Positions 36,511 through 48,478 are shown, counted from the stretch's first letter. The stretch: 64,000 bases of DNA from Phoenix dactylifera (GCF_009389715.1 NW_024067736.1:558001-622000); one strand, 5' to 3'. The notes: generated by a model from the letters alone, not told the origin. Numbers and translations are program-made.

Positions 36511-37500
36511 TCGCTACACTGATGTATTTGCTTCCAAAATCTAGTTACTTGGGAATGGAAAATGGATCCTGTGAAACTGCTTAGGATAAAGTTCCCTTTG
36601 ACTGTAGTCCAGCTAGAAGGTAACGTGTCCAATAGGTTAGGTGTTCTGACGCACGCAAGATGTTAATTTCTAGTCTTCTGGACTGCACCTTTGCCCCCTG
36701 TACTTCACTAAGAGTGAGGCTATGTGCATCTCCCCCAACCTAAAGTTGATTATAATGGAAGTAATGGTTCACCGCATCCGTGCTCATCCTTGAATGCGAA
36801 TGAATGTAACGTGCAGTCCTACGGAGCATTCTAAACTTTTCCATCCAACGGTTGCTTCATGGAAAGAAAGATAATCCTGCCTTCATGCAAAAAATCCAAC
36901 CCCATTCTTATGTCGGTTGGAGGAGTTGAAGTTAATATTTCAGAAAAAACATACAAAATGCACGATAACAGAAGTAATATTTAGTAGCTTCTATACATAA
37001 AAAAAATATTTTGTCGAAAAAATAGTTTGGTCATTTGAAACTAGAGATTTTGGGTTCGAGCATGGATGATTTTTCTCTCTTCTCGAGAGGAAAAAAAAGT
37101 TAATGACATAATTATCATCCATTAAAATTGCACGCCTCTTTGTAAACTCATCATTTATGCAATAACAGCAAAAAAAAAAACAACACAATGGTCATATAGA
37201 GCCATCTAGAATTATCTGTCATTTCTAAAAAGGATTCGAGCGACCATGCAAAGACAAGGAAAAAAGATTGGTTTTAGCTACCATATAAAATGAATATTTC
37301 ACAACAAAATTATGTCACGGACCTTGGAAACATGCACATCACAAGAATCACATCCGAAAGTTACGTAGATGGCCTAGAAATAGGAAAAAGAGGTGCGGGT
37401 ACATGGTGCCTGCATGCATGTAGCTGTTTGAAAGTTTGGCGCCGTGACTCCATTGCCGTCGCCGTGTCCCAACGATGACAAAAGTGAGAGTTAGCCACAC
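36511..37500. other. Intergenic, nothing recognised
   Basis: AT-rich spacer. A GGGTTCGAGCATGG word near 37052 looks like a pol III box B but has no matching box A or tRNA fold. Confidence 0.45.
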
Positions 37501-37739
37501 GAATCCACCGCCCCCTTAAGGTGCGAGATTGAGAAGGCGGCATTCAGAACGCAAAGAACTCCCGTATCTCCTACCGTGGCAAGATCCATCAGGGTCGTCG
37601 CTAAAGGTCCACCGATCAGACGGATCCAACGGGCCATTCCCAATGTCCCGTCTTTTTTCCCGTTTGCTTGACGAGATTAACGGCGGGGATGTCGCACGAG
37701 AAGCTCCGTATCGGGACCAGCCCAGCCGGCCATCGTACC

Positions 37740-38225
37740 GCGCGACACGCGTCCACCTAAACCCGTCCGAAACATCCCACCGTTCTCCGTTCCGCTCACC
37801 ACCCCGTGATTCCACGTGCCTCCACGTGTCCCGCCTTGCGAAACTCCTCGGCTGCGGGCCCCACACGCTCCTCGTTTTCCACATAAAATGTCCCTCATCT
37901 CTCTCCCCCACCCCTTTCCGCTCCTGGCTGGACCACCCGTGGGGGCCACGACCAAGTACCAAGCGCCCATCCGCCGAGCCACGTGTGGCCCGTCCTTGCA
38001 TCTATACCGTCCACGTCTCCACCTCGAAGTATCCACGTCGAGATGCGCCTGGGGGTACGACCCTGCGCGAGGCGGACACAGGTGGCCCGCATCCGTCATC
38101 CGCGGACGATCCGACGGTTGTGCGCCCCACACCCGCGGGGGCCTTTGGTCCCAGTGCGGTGTTATTAATAATAATAGTAATAGAGAGGCCCGACCGGCCT
38201 TCTCTGTTCGTCTCCCACCGAGATC
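37740..38225 (+). promoter_or_regulatory. GC-rich PP2C promoter with clustered ABRE-like boxes
   Basis: Within 250 to 415 bp of the start codon lie CCACGTGCC (37812-37820), CCACGTGTCC (37822-37831) and GCCACGTGTGGC (37978-37989), plus CCACGTC cores near 38011 and 38033. ACGTGTC and ACGTGGC are the core of abscisic-acid response elements, and a clustered pair with coupling-like GC-rich sequence is typical of ABA-inducible genes. No clear TATA box is seen; ATTAATAATAATAG lies at 38164-38177. ABA induction is inferred from this and the known behaviour of clade A PP2Cs. Confidence 0.65.
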
Positions 38226-41200
38226 ATGACCGACGAAACGGAGTCCGAATACCCTCTGACTAGAGGAAGAGAAGGAGATGTAGGAGGAAAGAAAGGGGAC
38301 GGTGAGCGGGTTCTTTGTAAAGACGCTAAAATGGAGGGGGCTTCTGATAACAAGTACCGGACGGCCCGCCGACGGAAGCTGGAGATCCGGCGGTTGAGAG
38401 CCGAGGGGCGGGACGGCGTGATCAAGCGGATGCGGAACCGGGTGGAGAATTCGGACTCCTCCGAGCTCTCCGAGTCCACCTCGTCGTCGTCGGCTTCGGC
38501 GGCGTCGCCGCCGTCCGATCCCGACGCCGACTTGCCGGCAGCTGTCCTGACCGCCGGAGCCGAGGGCAAGAACGCTTGCGTGTGGCACGGGGCGGTGTCG
38601 CTGATCGGGAGGCGGAGGGAGATGGAGGACGCGGTGGTGGTGGCGCCGCCGGGGTTCGCGGTAGCGGCGAGAGGTTACGACTTCTTCGGGGTGTACGATG
38701 GGCACGGGGGGGCGTGGGTGGCGCAGGCGTGTAGAGAAAGGCTCCACGTGGTGCTGGCGGAGGTGGTGGCCGCCGCCGGGGAGGAGCGGGGGGAGGGGGA
38801 GGAGGGGGAGGAGGGGCGGCGGTGGAAGGAGGCGATGGCGACGAGCTTCTTGAGGGTGGACGGGGAGGTGTCGGAGGCGGCGGCGGGGTCGGGGGCGGAG
38901 GCGGCGGAGAGGACGGTGGGGTCGACGGCGGTGGTGGCGGTGGTGGGGTCGAGGCGGATCGTGGTGGCCAACTGCGGGGACTCGAGGGCGGTACTCTCTC
39001 GCGGCGGTGTGGCCGTGGCCCTATCCTCGGATCACAAGGTATACTATACTGTAACCCTAGGTTGATTTGCTCGCCTTAATCCATTATTAATTGTACCTAA
39101 CAATTCCAGTTATGTTTTAAATTCCTTTAATTGCCTATGATTCCTACATGTGTCGCGCGTGGGAAGGTGGGATTCAAAGAAAAGAAGGGAAGAGCCTTGG
39201 GCTCCACAACCCACACCTATATTCTATTATTTCTATACCTCTCTAGGATAGCTTTAGTTTGGTCTCTGTGGAATCTTGTTAATTTGATTTACTCTTTCTA
39301 TTCCCGGAATGCCCTCGCTTTTTTCAGGTTTCAGTTTAGAATTCTGAGAGTCTATTTATTTGGACCATCTCTTAGGTCTTCTGAACCTAATTTAACTTGA
39401 CAGTCACATATTACAATCAGAGGATTTTTTTTAGAAAAATAATGATGGAATAACCTTTTGGACTGAGTTCAGTTTTAAACCTTTGACCCGTTTAATTTGT
39501 TTTGGCCTATTTAATAATTTGGTCGGGTTATGATCCGGCATGTTTAATTTGTTTAAAACCTATTTAACCTGTTTGAAACATGCTTAATCTATTTCTGATC
39601 TGTTTAACCCAACCCGCTTAACATGTTTCAATCCATTTAACCCGTTAAAAACATGTCTAACCTGTTTAACCGCTTAACCTGTCATTTAGTATAATGCTCT
39701 AAAACATAAATGATAACATATATTTTCTCAAACCGACCAAAGAAGGAAATAAAGAAGCAACTATTTAAACTTCACTAATAAGGATTGCATTGCATCGGAA
39801 TGTAACATCAAGGTTGTAATTTAAAAAAATTTAGAGTGCAGCAGGTCTATGTGCAACAAGGGAAAAGTTGAAGGGATCAAAATGTAATTCTTTTTAAGTT
39901 TAGTTTATGACGTATGCACCTAAAACTGTAATCCAAATCTATTTATGAAAAGATAACAAAGCATGTCAAATTGAACTGAAACTGAGTTTCTCAAAAATAT
40001 AGAAAAACTAACTAGTTTGTGGAATGATACAGATATAATACATGTATATGCATGATCGTGCGCGAGCATATGTATGCATGAATGCATGGACAGGTGGATG
40101 GATGGATGGATAGATGTACACATGCCTACCTGGCTGCCTGCCTCATGATTTTGAAGATTGTTGTCATGGAACTATTTGAGGGCTGATTGATGAAACCTTA
40201 AGGACTGCTTGCTTTCTCCCCCCTCCCTATCCTCCCTTTCAACCGCACGTTCCTTGCATCTGACTTCTCTTCTGATTCTAAACCCCGAGAAGAAGTTAGT
40301 ATGGAACCTTGCTATATCGGATATAATGTTGATAGTGCTTCAAGGTCATTCCCATTGTAATTATTGTTAGGATCATTGTTTTCAAATGGCTCCTCCTCCT
40401 TCCTCATCCTCCCTGTCAACTTCTCTTTCCTTGCATCTTCACTTCTGATTTCTAAACACTGACTAAAAGTTAGTATAATGCCTTGTGATATCTGGTGTAA
40501 TGTAGATAGGTCATCATGATCTTTTCCAAGAATTACTGTTAGGAGTATATCTTAAATTGTTTAGGAAGACATGTATTGGGTAGGAAGGATAAATCCTTAT
40601 GGGTAGCTTGGATAACTACTGAAGTACTTGGACATCTTGTGTGCCAACAAAAAATTTAAGGAAAGTTATGGGTTTAGAGGAGAGCATTAAACCCAACAGC
40701 ATCCCTCTGCAACCCTGTGTACACATCTACACCTTGTTAGTAACAATGCATGTGTTAGTGCCTTCATTTATAATGTCCATGGATCCACGATGATTGGCCT
40801 TTATTAGTTGCATTGAATATCAGAGATAAAGGTCATGCAGTGGTTGACAATTGTTCATGGAGATGGATAGCAATGAATATGATTTTCCAGTTTCTTAAAG
40901 AGATGCTGAACATTTACTGAGATTGAACATCTTTTTTTCTTGATGTTGCTATAATTTTTCTTTCATATGTTCCGCAATAAAATTTCGGCAGATGTTGACA
41001 AGCATCTTTTTTTGACAACATTCTTCCACAAGTGGTGGCTTTTTATGAATGGCATTTCCTCCTTAATTTGAAAACCACAAACCAATTAATCTCACATTAT
41101 GCATAGACATGCAATCATTTGTAATATATAAATAGCAACTATCATGTCAGACTGCATCCTCAACCATCATCATAGATCCTTTCTTTATAACTTACAATTT

Positions 41201-43285
41201 AGCGAGCAAATCAGAATACATGCTTAACTGATTCTAGTTTGTGAAATGTATGCTCTGTCAGTTCTGCCTGGTTTGATTGTCCTAAGAAATCATGATTTAT
41301 CACTGGGAAAGTTGCTACTTGCTACGCCCTTAACTGATTCTAGTTTGTGGAACGTGTGCTCCATCGGTTCTGTCTGGTTGGACTATATCCTAAGAAATCA
41401 TGATTTATGACTGGCAGAGTTGCTACTTGCTAACATTTGAGAACTCGTCAGCAAGGGAAATTGCCTCAGATTGTAGAACGCATGCATCAACTCCTATCTA
41501 AGATTGGCAATCGCTGCTTGCAAGACCATATGGGTTGTTGAATATTGATCTGAAATTTTTTACTCACCTGTTAATGCTGAGTCATCTTGGATTTGATTAA
41601 ATGCATCTTTCATAAAATATGCATGATATTAATTTTTGCAGTTTGTAGACACAGTGGCTTAACAGTGTGAAAATTCACAAGCTCCGTTTCTCATTAGGCT
41701 CCTGAATTTCCTGGCACGTGTGATGCAATGCTGGATGCTCTATTTTGATTCTTAACTAAGCTTCTTGTTGGGTTCTAAGACTTGTCTGCAATGTCTTTTG
41801 GTTGCTTGTGCATTTAATGTGTCTGCTTACATAGGTACGCTAAAATAATATTGGTGAGAATTTTCTGCTTGTACAGCCTGACAGGCCAGATGAGATGGAA
41901 AGAGTGGAAGCAGCTGGAGGGAGGGTCATCAACTGGAACGGTTACCGTGTCTTAGGAGTGCTGGCTACTTCTAGATCTATCGGTATGTGTCTCCTGTGGC
42001 AGCCACACTCACGTTGGATTTACTTAATGGTAGTTGGCAGTGATAGTTAAGATAACCTTCAATCAAAACTGAAACTTAGAGTTTACCAGGTTATCTGCAA
42101 TTATGCTTTATAATGATACAGTAACAGTGATCTGTTGATTTCAATCCATTGTAGCTAATAGACCCAAATTTCATATATTTAAGCTCAGTCGTGTGCCTCC
42201 TGTAACTGAAATCACTGTGTAGAATGTAATGTACTTGGTACCGGGCAGACTGTCAATGGGGGGAAGACTTATAGAGTGACTTGTCAACTCGACATGTTTG
42301 GGGAACAATTTTAAATTTTCAAGGAATTGGGGTTTCTGAAATTCGTCATGTTTTTAGATCTTAGAGATTAGTTAAGACTCCATGCCTTGTGGGATGTAGT
42401 TTGATAAATGTGTTTTTGACATTCTGATAACTCTCATGTATGATGTTCTTGAAGTTGCAGGGTAACATGGTTTCTTTTTTTTTTTCATTAGTTTTAGTCA
42501 TGCCAATTTAATGAATTAAAATACTGTGAATCAGTACAATATTAGGAATTATTGTTCTTTAATCTAGCACTGCATGAGCCTTTCAAATAGAGTGTATAGA
42601 AACTGAACATATATTCATTTCAGACAATGTTGAAGCTGCTTTCTGACTGACTTGTACACACTATGCTGTGTCAAGTCAGTTAGAATTTGAATCTCACTTA
42701 CATACCCCATTGATCACATTTTGGACTGGAAGTTTCGAAAGTCCTTGTCTGTTCAGCGATCTTGCCTAACTAAATGCTCTAAATGAGGAGATTTTAGTGT
42801 GTCAGCAAGTGAAAGTGTTTTCTTATTTCATACATGTCTATAAAGGGGTCCATCAAATGAATGGCATGGCAGGAGATCAGTGAGTCACATCAACCATGAA
42901 GATCATGCCAGTGTATATTCTGTAATATGTGGTGTATTTGTTGAAGAAATTTTTTTGTGTTCTTATTTTGGCCATTTGTTCCACTGGTGCAGGTGACTAC
43001 TACCTCAAACCATATGTGACCTCAGAACCAGAGGTCAACGTGATCGATCGAACAGAAAAGGACGAGTTCCTTATATTGGCTAGTGATGGATTGTGGGATG
43101 TTGTGTCTAATGAGGTGGCATGCAGGCTCGCAAGACGATGTCTCAGTGGTCGGACCGCAAGAATGTTCCCCGAGGCAGTTACCGGGCGTTCTGCTGCCGA
43201 GGCTGCTGCTTTGTTGGCTGAGCTTGCAATCTCTCGGGGCAGTAAAGACAACATAAGCGTTGTTGTGGTAGACTTGAAAAGATAG
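38226..43285 (+). CDS. Clade A protein phosphatase 2C (ABA co-receptor type)
   Basis: A Mg/Mn-dependent Ser/Thr phosphatase of the family that inhibits SnRK2 kinases and is itself blocked by ABA-bound PYR/PYL receptors. Three exons: 38226-39038, 41877-41982 and 42993-43285, all GT/AG, give 403 residues. An in-frame second ATG at 38331 would give 368; the recognisable N-terminal block ([13 protein letters not shown]) begins after both, so the start is undecided. The phosphatase core shows [10 protein letters not shown], the metal-binding [68 protein letters not shown] and [10 protein letters not shown]. The Trp in VINWNGYRV sits where the receptor lock contacts clade A enzymes. The basic Arg block before the catalytic domain resembles the HAI-type members. 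Exon 1 is very GC-rich with a Gly/Glu-rich loop (about residues 190-200). Intron 1 is 2838 bp. Confidence 0.93.
39430..39690. repeat. Short-period repeat of TGTTTAA words in PP2C intron 1
   Basis: Words such as CCTGTTTAACC, CCGTTTAATTTG and CATGTTTAATTTG recur every 12 to 25 bp from about 39485 to 39685. The period is irregular. It resembles a decayed element or an expanded simple repeat. Confidence 0.6.
40208..40560. repeat. Diverged tandem duplication in PP2C intron 1, about 179 bp
   Basis: Two adjacent copies share CCTCCCTNTCAAC, CTTCCTTGCATCT.ACTTCT, AAGTTAGTAT and TAATGTAGATAG-like words. Markers such as CTTGCATCT occur at about 40253 and 40432. Confidence 0.65.
41225..41436. repeat. 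Tandem duplication in PP2C intron 1, about 106 bp
   Basis: TAACTGATTCTAGTTTGTG begins at 41225 and again at 41331. Both copies continue through CCTAAGAAATCATGATTTAT and GTTGCTACTTGCTA. The copies directly abut and are about 85 to 90 percent alike. Confidence 0.85.
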
Positions 43286-43552
43286 GGGTAGTACCACCTA
43301 TTTATGCTCGACACCCCTTGTCCCCTGGTCCTTCTTTAGAGTGGGAGCACACTTGCCACTGCTATCAGGGATTTGTTGATGGAGATGGAGACAGAGGGAA
43401 GCCAATATCAAATGCCACGGGACACGTGGCCTGGGACGCGTAAGCTGTAACAAATCTCAGATGTCGAAATCCCAGGAAATGTCAATCATGCAGGTGTACT
43501 AGTTTTCTGAGGATCTAAGAGATGTGCCCACCTTGTTTATATTAGCAAGCTT
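43286..43552. other. 3' region of the PP2C gene
   Basis: Probable 3' untranslated region and flank. A GGGACACGTGGCC word at about 43419-43431 is a further ACGTG box, now downstream of the gene. Confidence 0.45.
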
Positions 43553-43908
43553 TGCTTTTCTTTTCTTTTCTTTTTTTTTCTTTTCTTTTCTTTTCTTTTC
43601 TTTTTCTGGACCAAAAGAAGAGGGAGGGAGGGAGGGAGGTAGGGAGGAAATCTCACCTATTTTTCACCAGAAAATGTTCGATGCCGGTGAAAAGTTTGCT
43701 CATATTCTTTTCGATTCGTAGGTTACTCCATGTGTGAATACGTCACTTTAGCATCATTTTAGTGCCAGTTGGATCAAAAGTGTTTCCACTGAATGTGTTC
43801 AAGCGGAAGGCATCTGGTCCTTATATTTAATCAAGGCTCTTACGTTTTGAACTTGGACCATTTTGGTGGAAGCAAAGCTCCGTTCTAACTGTGCTTCCAC
43901 TTTGATGC
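43553..43908 (-). mobile_element. tRNA-derived SINE downstream of the PP2C gene
   Basis: On the minus strand the head is GTGGAAGCACAGTTAGAAC (box A-like, about 43882-43900) and GGTCCAAGTTCAAAAC (box B-like, about 43848-43863). The body shares GATTAAAT, TTTGATCCAACTGG and CACACATGGAGTAACC with the SINE at 26487-26803. The 3' end is a long (AAAAG)n tail, seen as TTTTC repeats at 43555-43605. Confidence 0.75.
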
Positions 43909-45330
43909 AGCGAAAAGGACACAAACTGATCAAATATTGATGTCCGAGCATGTCAGGCTAACTCAAGCCTTCCGTAAAACACCACCTCTCTCAAGCCTGC
44001 AGGGGACTCTACATATTCACATCAATCACATGTAACCCTATGTTCGGCAACAGGTTAACTGTTCGACTCGGGAAGAACTAGAAATACAACAACTGAAAAA
44101 AAAGAATACATTTATTAGATCATGTATGACAAACATCGTCTCCCACCATTGCTTGCAAGATTTCATATGCAAATAGTATCCTGACTACCAGCTTGGACTG
44201 TGGGTGATGGGCAGCATCACATTTGGACAATGCGATGAACTCAGAGCTTAAGCATCTTTTTTCCACCTTGAAAACTTAGGCGTCGCACCCAACAATCAAT
44301 CTTACAGGTGCCACGGGACCTAACACTTATTAAGGAACCCAATAACTAATGTCTTGCAAGTTATATGGAAACTCCACCGCTAACACATGGAGTCCCACAG
44401 GCTAAGCACATTTTCGTTAGTTTATCCCGATGAATAAGCATTGTCCTAATATTGAGAGAACATAATCCCTCATCTGAAAACCTGTTGCATGCTTTATTAA
44501 ATAAATACTTAAAAGCCAAGATTAGCCAAGATTTACAGGATTTTCAAATAGGGTTGGCCCAATGTCTCCTGTGATGTGCCAGGTGTTGACTTATTGCTTG
44601 ATATAACTAATCCCCAGCCAGAATTGAAGATTGTGATCCTCAGATTTGATATGGTAATCATCACTTCTCCAAAGCGGATCTGTCCTCTCAATCCTGGGTT
44701 CGTTCTAGACCCGAACAAGATTTCAGGTTAATTTATTAATAGACGAAACAAACCAAAATGCAATAACCTTCTAATGGCAAAAATTTAAGTTCCACATCTG
44801 TAAAGGGGAGACTGCAGAAACAGTAAATGGTCTTGGTATAAAACATCAGCTTTGATATTCTAAAAGAAAAACCTCTAAAAGCAGATGTCATTAACTCAGC
44901 TTCCAGGATGCCTTCAAGTCACCGCACATCACCATACTAAACATGAAAGAAAACAAGGTATTAGAATCCCAGCAATTGTGAGCATTTGCCATCACAAGAA
45001 CGAGAACTATAAGGCAATGGGGCATTATGAGCATGGTGTGAATATCTTATACATAAGCAGAAACAGAAATAAAGGTTTGGATACATTTTATTCTAAAGAA
45101 AATGCTAGCCAGATACACTTGTATGTTTACATGACTTGGATATGTTGTATTCTAAAGAAAAGATTTGTACAAATCTACTTCTCATTTAACCTTTCCCCAC
45201 CAGCCACATCACAATCAATTGGTCAAACCACTATCTTCATCACTCACAGCCAGTTTATGTGACAAAAATATAAGGAACCTTTTGGAGCATTCAAACAAAA
45301 TGAAAGAGAGCATCAAAGCATATAAAAGCA

Positions 45331-45373
<43 letters not shown>

Positions 45374-46670
45374 CACAAAAGAGTTAAAATATTGCCGTAT
45401 AAGTTGCAGTTTACTATATATATTACACAAAAGAGTTGAAGCCATGGTCCCTGGAAATGGAAATCTACCATCATATCTAAGCATTTGAATTGAGAAAAAG
45501 ATAAGTTGCAACAAGGAACCTCCATATATGTTTCTGATAAAAGAACCGCTTAATGCCCATACAGGGTACATGCAGAGATTATTTATGTACGATAAAAACC
45601 ATATTCTGAATCAAGTCAATTATCTACCACAGTATTTACTGGTTTAACGCTTATCTATGAGTGGAATAAGAGCAAATTCTATTTCAATATCTCATAACTT
45701 TGTGCATGCGGTTCCCAAGCTTCTTTTTTTTTTCTTTCAAGTATAAACACCTCATGCGGAATTTGCAAGGATAAACATTATAAAGATAAAGTTTCACAAA
45801 ATTTTGTGAAATAAAATCACTTCTCCAAAATTTCACAAAATTATGATGAGATCCCTTTCAACCATGATTAATTTTTAATGAAAAATTGAGATGTAAAGAT
45901 AAAGTTGGAAGGTAATTTCTAAAAGTTACAAGATAGCCAATCCATGTCTATCAACAATAGTATCCAGAAGCCAAGGATATGAGAGTGTTTACCCTAAAAT
46001 CCCATTCCGGTGCAATATATCATTGGCCCAATAGGAACCCTAAAATCTTTGGTACCAACCCCCAAAGACTTACACTAGTCAGCACTCTCAATAGGAACAA
46101 CTTGATATTTCCTTTCTTCTGTGTGTGCCTATGTTTGATGCCAAGGATCAGAAGCATCAAACCCTAAAAAGAACAGGTTAATAAATAACGCACTAACCAT
46201 GTATTATTTGAAAAATGTTACCTAGATTAATACACTTAACCAATAAACATATGACTAGACGTTTGGTATAGCATATATTCAGAATCAACCAAGTATATTA
46301 AGTTCTTGATAACATCTTTATTAACATATTCACACTTAACAGAAAACGACTAAATGAATAGTGCATAATTAATAATTATACAATCAGCCAACAAAATAAC
46401 ATAGCAAAGACCAGCTTCAAACCCTCATTAGCAAACGAGGGCAATTAGGTAATCAAAATGAACGTTCAAGAACAAACAAGTAACGAAAATAATCACCACG
46501 GAAACCTAAACGGCATCTTGATGTAGATGTAGCAAACCTTAAACAATCAATAAAGTCTCATCAAAGCCAATCATCAAACAGAACAAACAAAAATAGCATC
46601 AAACGACTAACAATCTTCAAATAAATATGTTTTCAATAGTGAGGAAATCGACTGCCATTGAAAGCTAACC
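43909..46670. other. Spacer between the PP2C and eL33 genes
   Basis: AT-rich, without supported coding sequence. It contains a (TA)n microsatellite at 45336-45371 followed by two copies of ATTACACAAAAGAGTT (about 45370-45385 and 45421-45436). Confidence 0.5.
45336..45371. repeat. (TA)n microsatellite
   Basis: About 18 uninterrupted TA units. Confidence 0.95.
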
Positions 46671-47310
46671 TTATATGTTGCTCGGGTACATGAAAACTCG
46701 AACCTTCCTACCCTGCAATCAGATAACAAAAACAGTGAGCAAAACACGATCATGCTTGCAAACAGCTTTTAATCCATCAAAGAAGGGGAAGAGAAAAACA
46801 AAGGCCTCGATCGGATTCAAACCATGGACTTGGGCGGAAGGTTGGACTTAAACTTGGCGCGAACAACACCGCTGTTACCGTGGGGGCGTGTAACCTTGCC
46901 CCAGATGCACCGGTACCGGCTCCCGTCCGACTTGGTCTTGGCCTTATAGATATACGCCATCCTCTTGCCGCAGTACCAGGCGACCTCCTCTTTGGTGTTC
47001 ACCCCCTCGATCTGGATCAACGACGTGTTCTCATACTGGTTCGACTTCGATCTGATCAAAATCCCATACAAAAATGTGAGAAAAGAAGCGACAAATTGGG
47101 GGAAAAGCGAAATTGGGTAAGCGAACGGAATCTTGCTTACCTCTTGTATCCAAGGATCGTTCCTCGAACATAGAGCCTGAAAGAGAGAGAGAGAAGATTG
47201 GAGGAGATGAGACGATGAGAACAGGAGAGAGGAATAGAGAGAAGGAAAGGGGAAGAGGAGAGGAGAGAGTTTTCGAACCTGACACGCTCTCCTTGCCTGC
47301 CCTTCACCAT
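46671..47310 (-). CDS. RPL35A: 60S ribosomal protein eL33 (L35a)
   Basis: A protein of the cytosolic large ribosomal subunit. Four exons on the minus strand with GT/AG borders: 47310-47279, 47176-47141, 47051-46823 and 46712-46671. They encode 112 residues, the normal plant length. The start is [17 protein letters not shown]; the centre has [32 protein letters not shown] and [16 protein letters not shown]; the end is PPKSM joined to [13 protein letters not shown]. Exons 1 and 2 are only 32 and 36 nt, so a frame search finds just part of the gene. Intron 1 contains a GA-rich run on the plus strand. No disabling change is seen, and the gene is likely active. Confidence 0.97.
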
Positions 47311-47368
47311 TTCTGCCGACGGCTACGGGGTTTCGGGGGAGCACGGCGCCGCTGGTGTCGAGTGGGAG

Positions 47369-47522
47369 AAACCCTAGCCGACGGGTGGGAATGGGGTTTA
47401 AGCACGCTTAGTGTCCGAACGCGCGTCAATGGGCTCTGGGATCGGAGGGTCGTCATCGCATCAGAGAACGAAGTTTCTCCCCTCTGTTGGCGCAGGCCGT
47501 ACACCCAATCGGCCCAAGCCCA
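47369..47522 (-). promoter_or_regulatory. Telo-box and site II motifs upstream of eL33
   Basis: GAAACCCTAG (plus strand 47368-47377) contains the telo-box AAACCCTA, about 60 bp upstream of the start codon. GGCCCA (47511-47516) and AGCCCA (47517-47522) are TGGGCC and TGGGCT on the coding strand, that is adjacent site II elements, about 200 bp upstream. This pair of motifs is the known signature of plant ribosomal-protein promoters, bound by TCP-type factors and telo-box factors. Confidence 0.7.
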
Positions 47523-47810
47523 GGCCTGTTTCGTGTGGTTCACTTCATTCCTCAGGTTGTTTTTGTTTTCTTTTGGTGTTGTTTTTTGGGTAGTACCAAA
47601 TGAGAAGAATAAGAAAGGAAAAACAACGTACAAATTAGGGAAAATTAATTCCCCACCCTCCGGATGACTTGGCTATAACAAACTGTCCATGTTGACCCAA
47701 AATGAATTATCCGGTCCAATGGCTCTCTAAAGTATAATTCGCGATCTCTGGAAAAATTAATCATTCAAGTTTTTGTACCGAATATGCCCCGACTTTTGCC
47801 CACAGTAGTC

Positions 47811-48411
47811 TTTTGAAGGCGGAAAATTGAGTCTGTTGGAGTTCCATCCCGATATTCCCTGATCGTGTGGCAAACGGAAGGCTTTTGAAGGCAAGAGAAT
47901 GTGTCCGTTGGAATTCCATCCTGATATTCCCTGATCGCATGGCCAACAAAAGACTTTTGAAAGCGAGAAATTGAGTCCTCTCTTCTTTGAGATTCCAAAC
48001 ATTTGTTTCCCGTTCGATCCTTGTTTTTCTGTTTGAATTTGTGTCGTGCGGTTGAGATTCCAAGCGGAAAATTGAGTCCTCTCTTCTTTGATATTCCAAG
48101 CAGATTACGCATTTGTTTTCCGTTCGATCTCTGTTTTTCTGTTTAAACTTGTGTCGTACGGTTGAGATTGCAAGCTGATTATATCCCATCTTCTTCCATT
48201 TTGCCTTATGCCATGGGGAATTAAGATCAGGTTTTCTGTGTTTATGATTGCTCTGTTCTGCTCCACTCTTCCTCTGAGTATGTTATAATAGAGATATTTT
48301 GCTGAGCCGCCATTTGAGATCAACTTTTCTCTATTTATGGATGTTCTGTTCTTCTCCACTCTTCGCCTGACTCTATTATAACAGAGACTTTCTGCTAAGC
48401 TGCCATTTGGT
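47811..48411. repeat. Three successive tandem duplications in the MULE 5' region
   Basis: First, a 72-bp unit (TTTTGAAGGC at 47811, 47883 and, varied, 47955). Second, a 101-bp unit (AAATTGAGTCCTCTCTTCTT at 47968 and 48069). Third, a 93-bp unit (AGATCAG/AGATCAA at 48224 and 48317; GTTCTGCTCC and GTTCTTCTCC at 48255 and 48348). Each block differs in sequence and unit length. They lie between the left terminal repeat and the transposase start. Confidence 0.85.
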
Positions 48412-48478
48412 GTCCAAATAAATTGTGCTGAATATGATTCAGAAGCACTTGTTGATCCCTTCTTTTTCTATTTTCATG

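Noticed and set aside
37020..37095. Possible tRNA or SINE at GGGTTCGAGCATGG
   Set aside because: Only a box B-like word is present; no box A at the right distance and no cloverleaf.
37516..38747. Long minus-strand frames of 161 and 356 codons
   Set aside because: They lie antisense to the GC-rich promoter and exon 1 of the PP2C, where stop codons are scarce; no domain is visible.
46817..47344. Single 175-codon minus-strand frame as the eL33 gene
   Set aside because: It reads through introns. The spliced model with four exons restores the known N-terminus, centre and C-terminus.
47811..48411. CRISPR-like array
   Set aside because: Repeat units are long, abutting and few, without spacers, in a plant nuclear genome.
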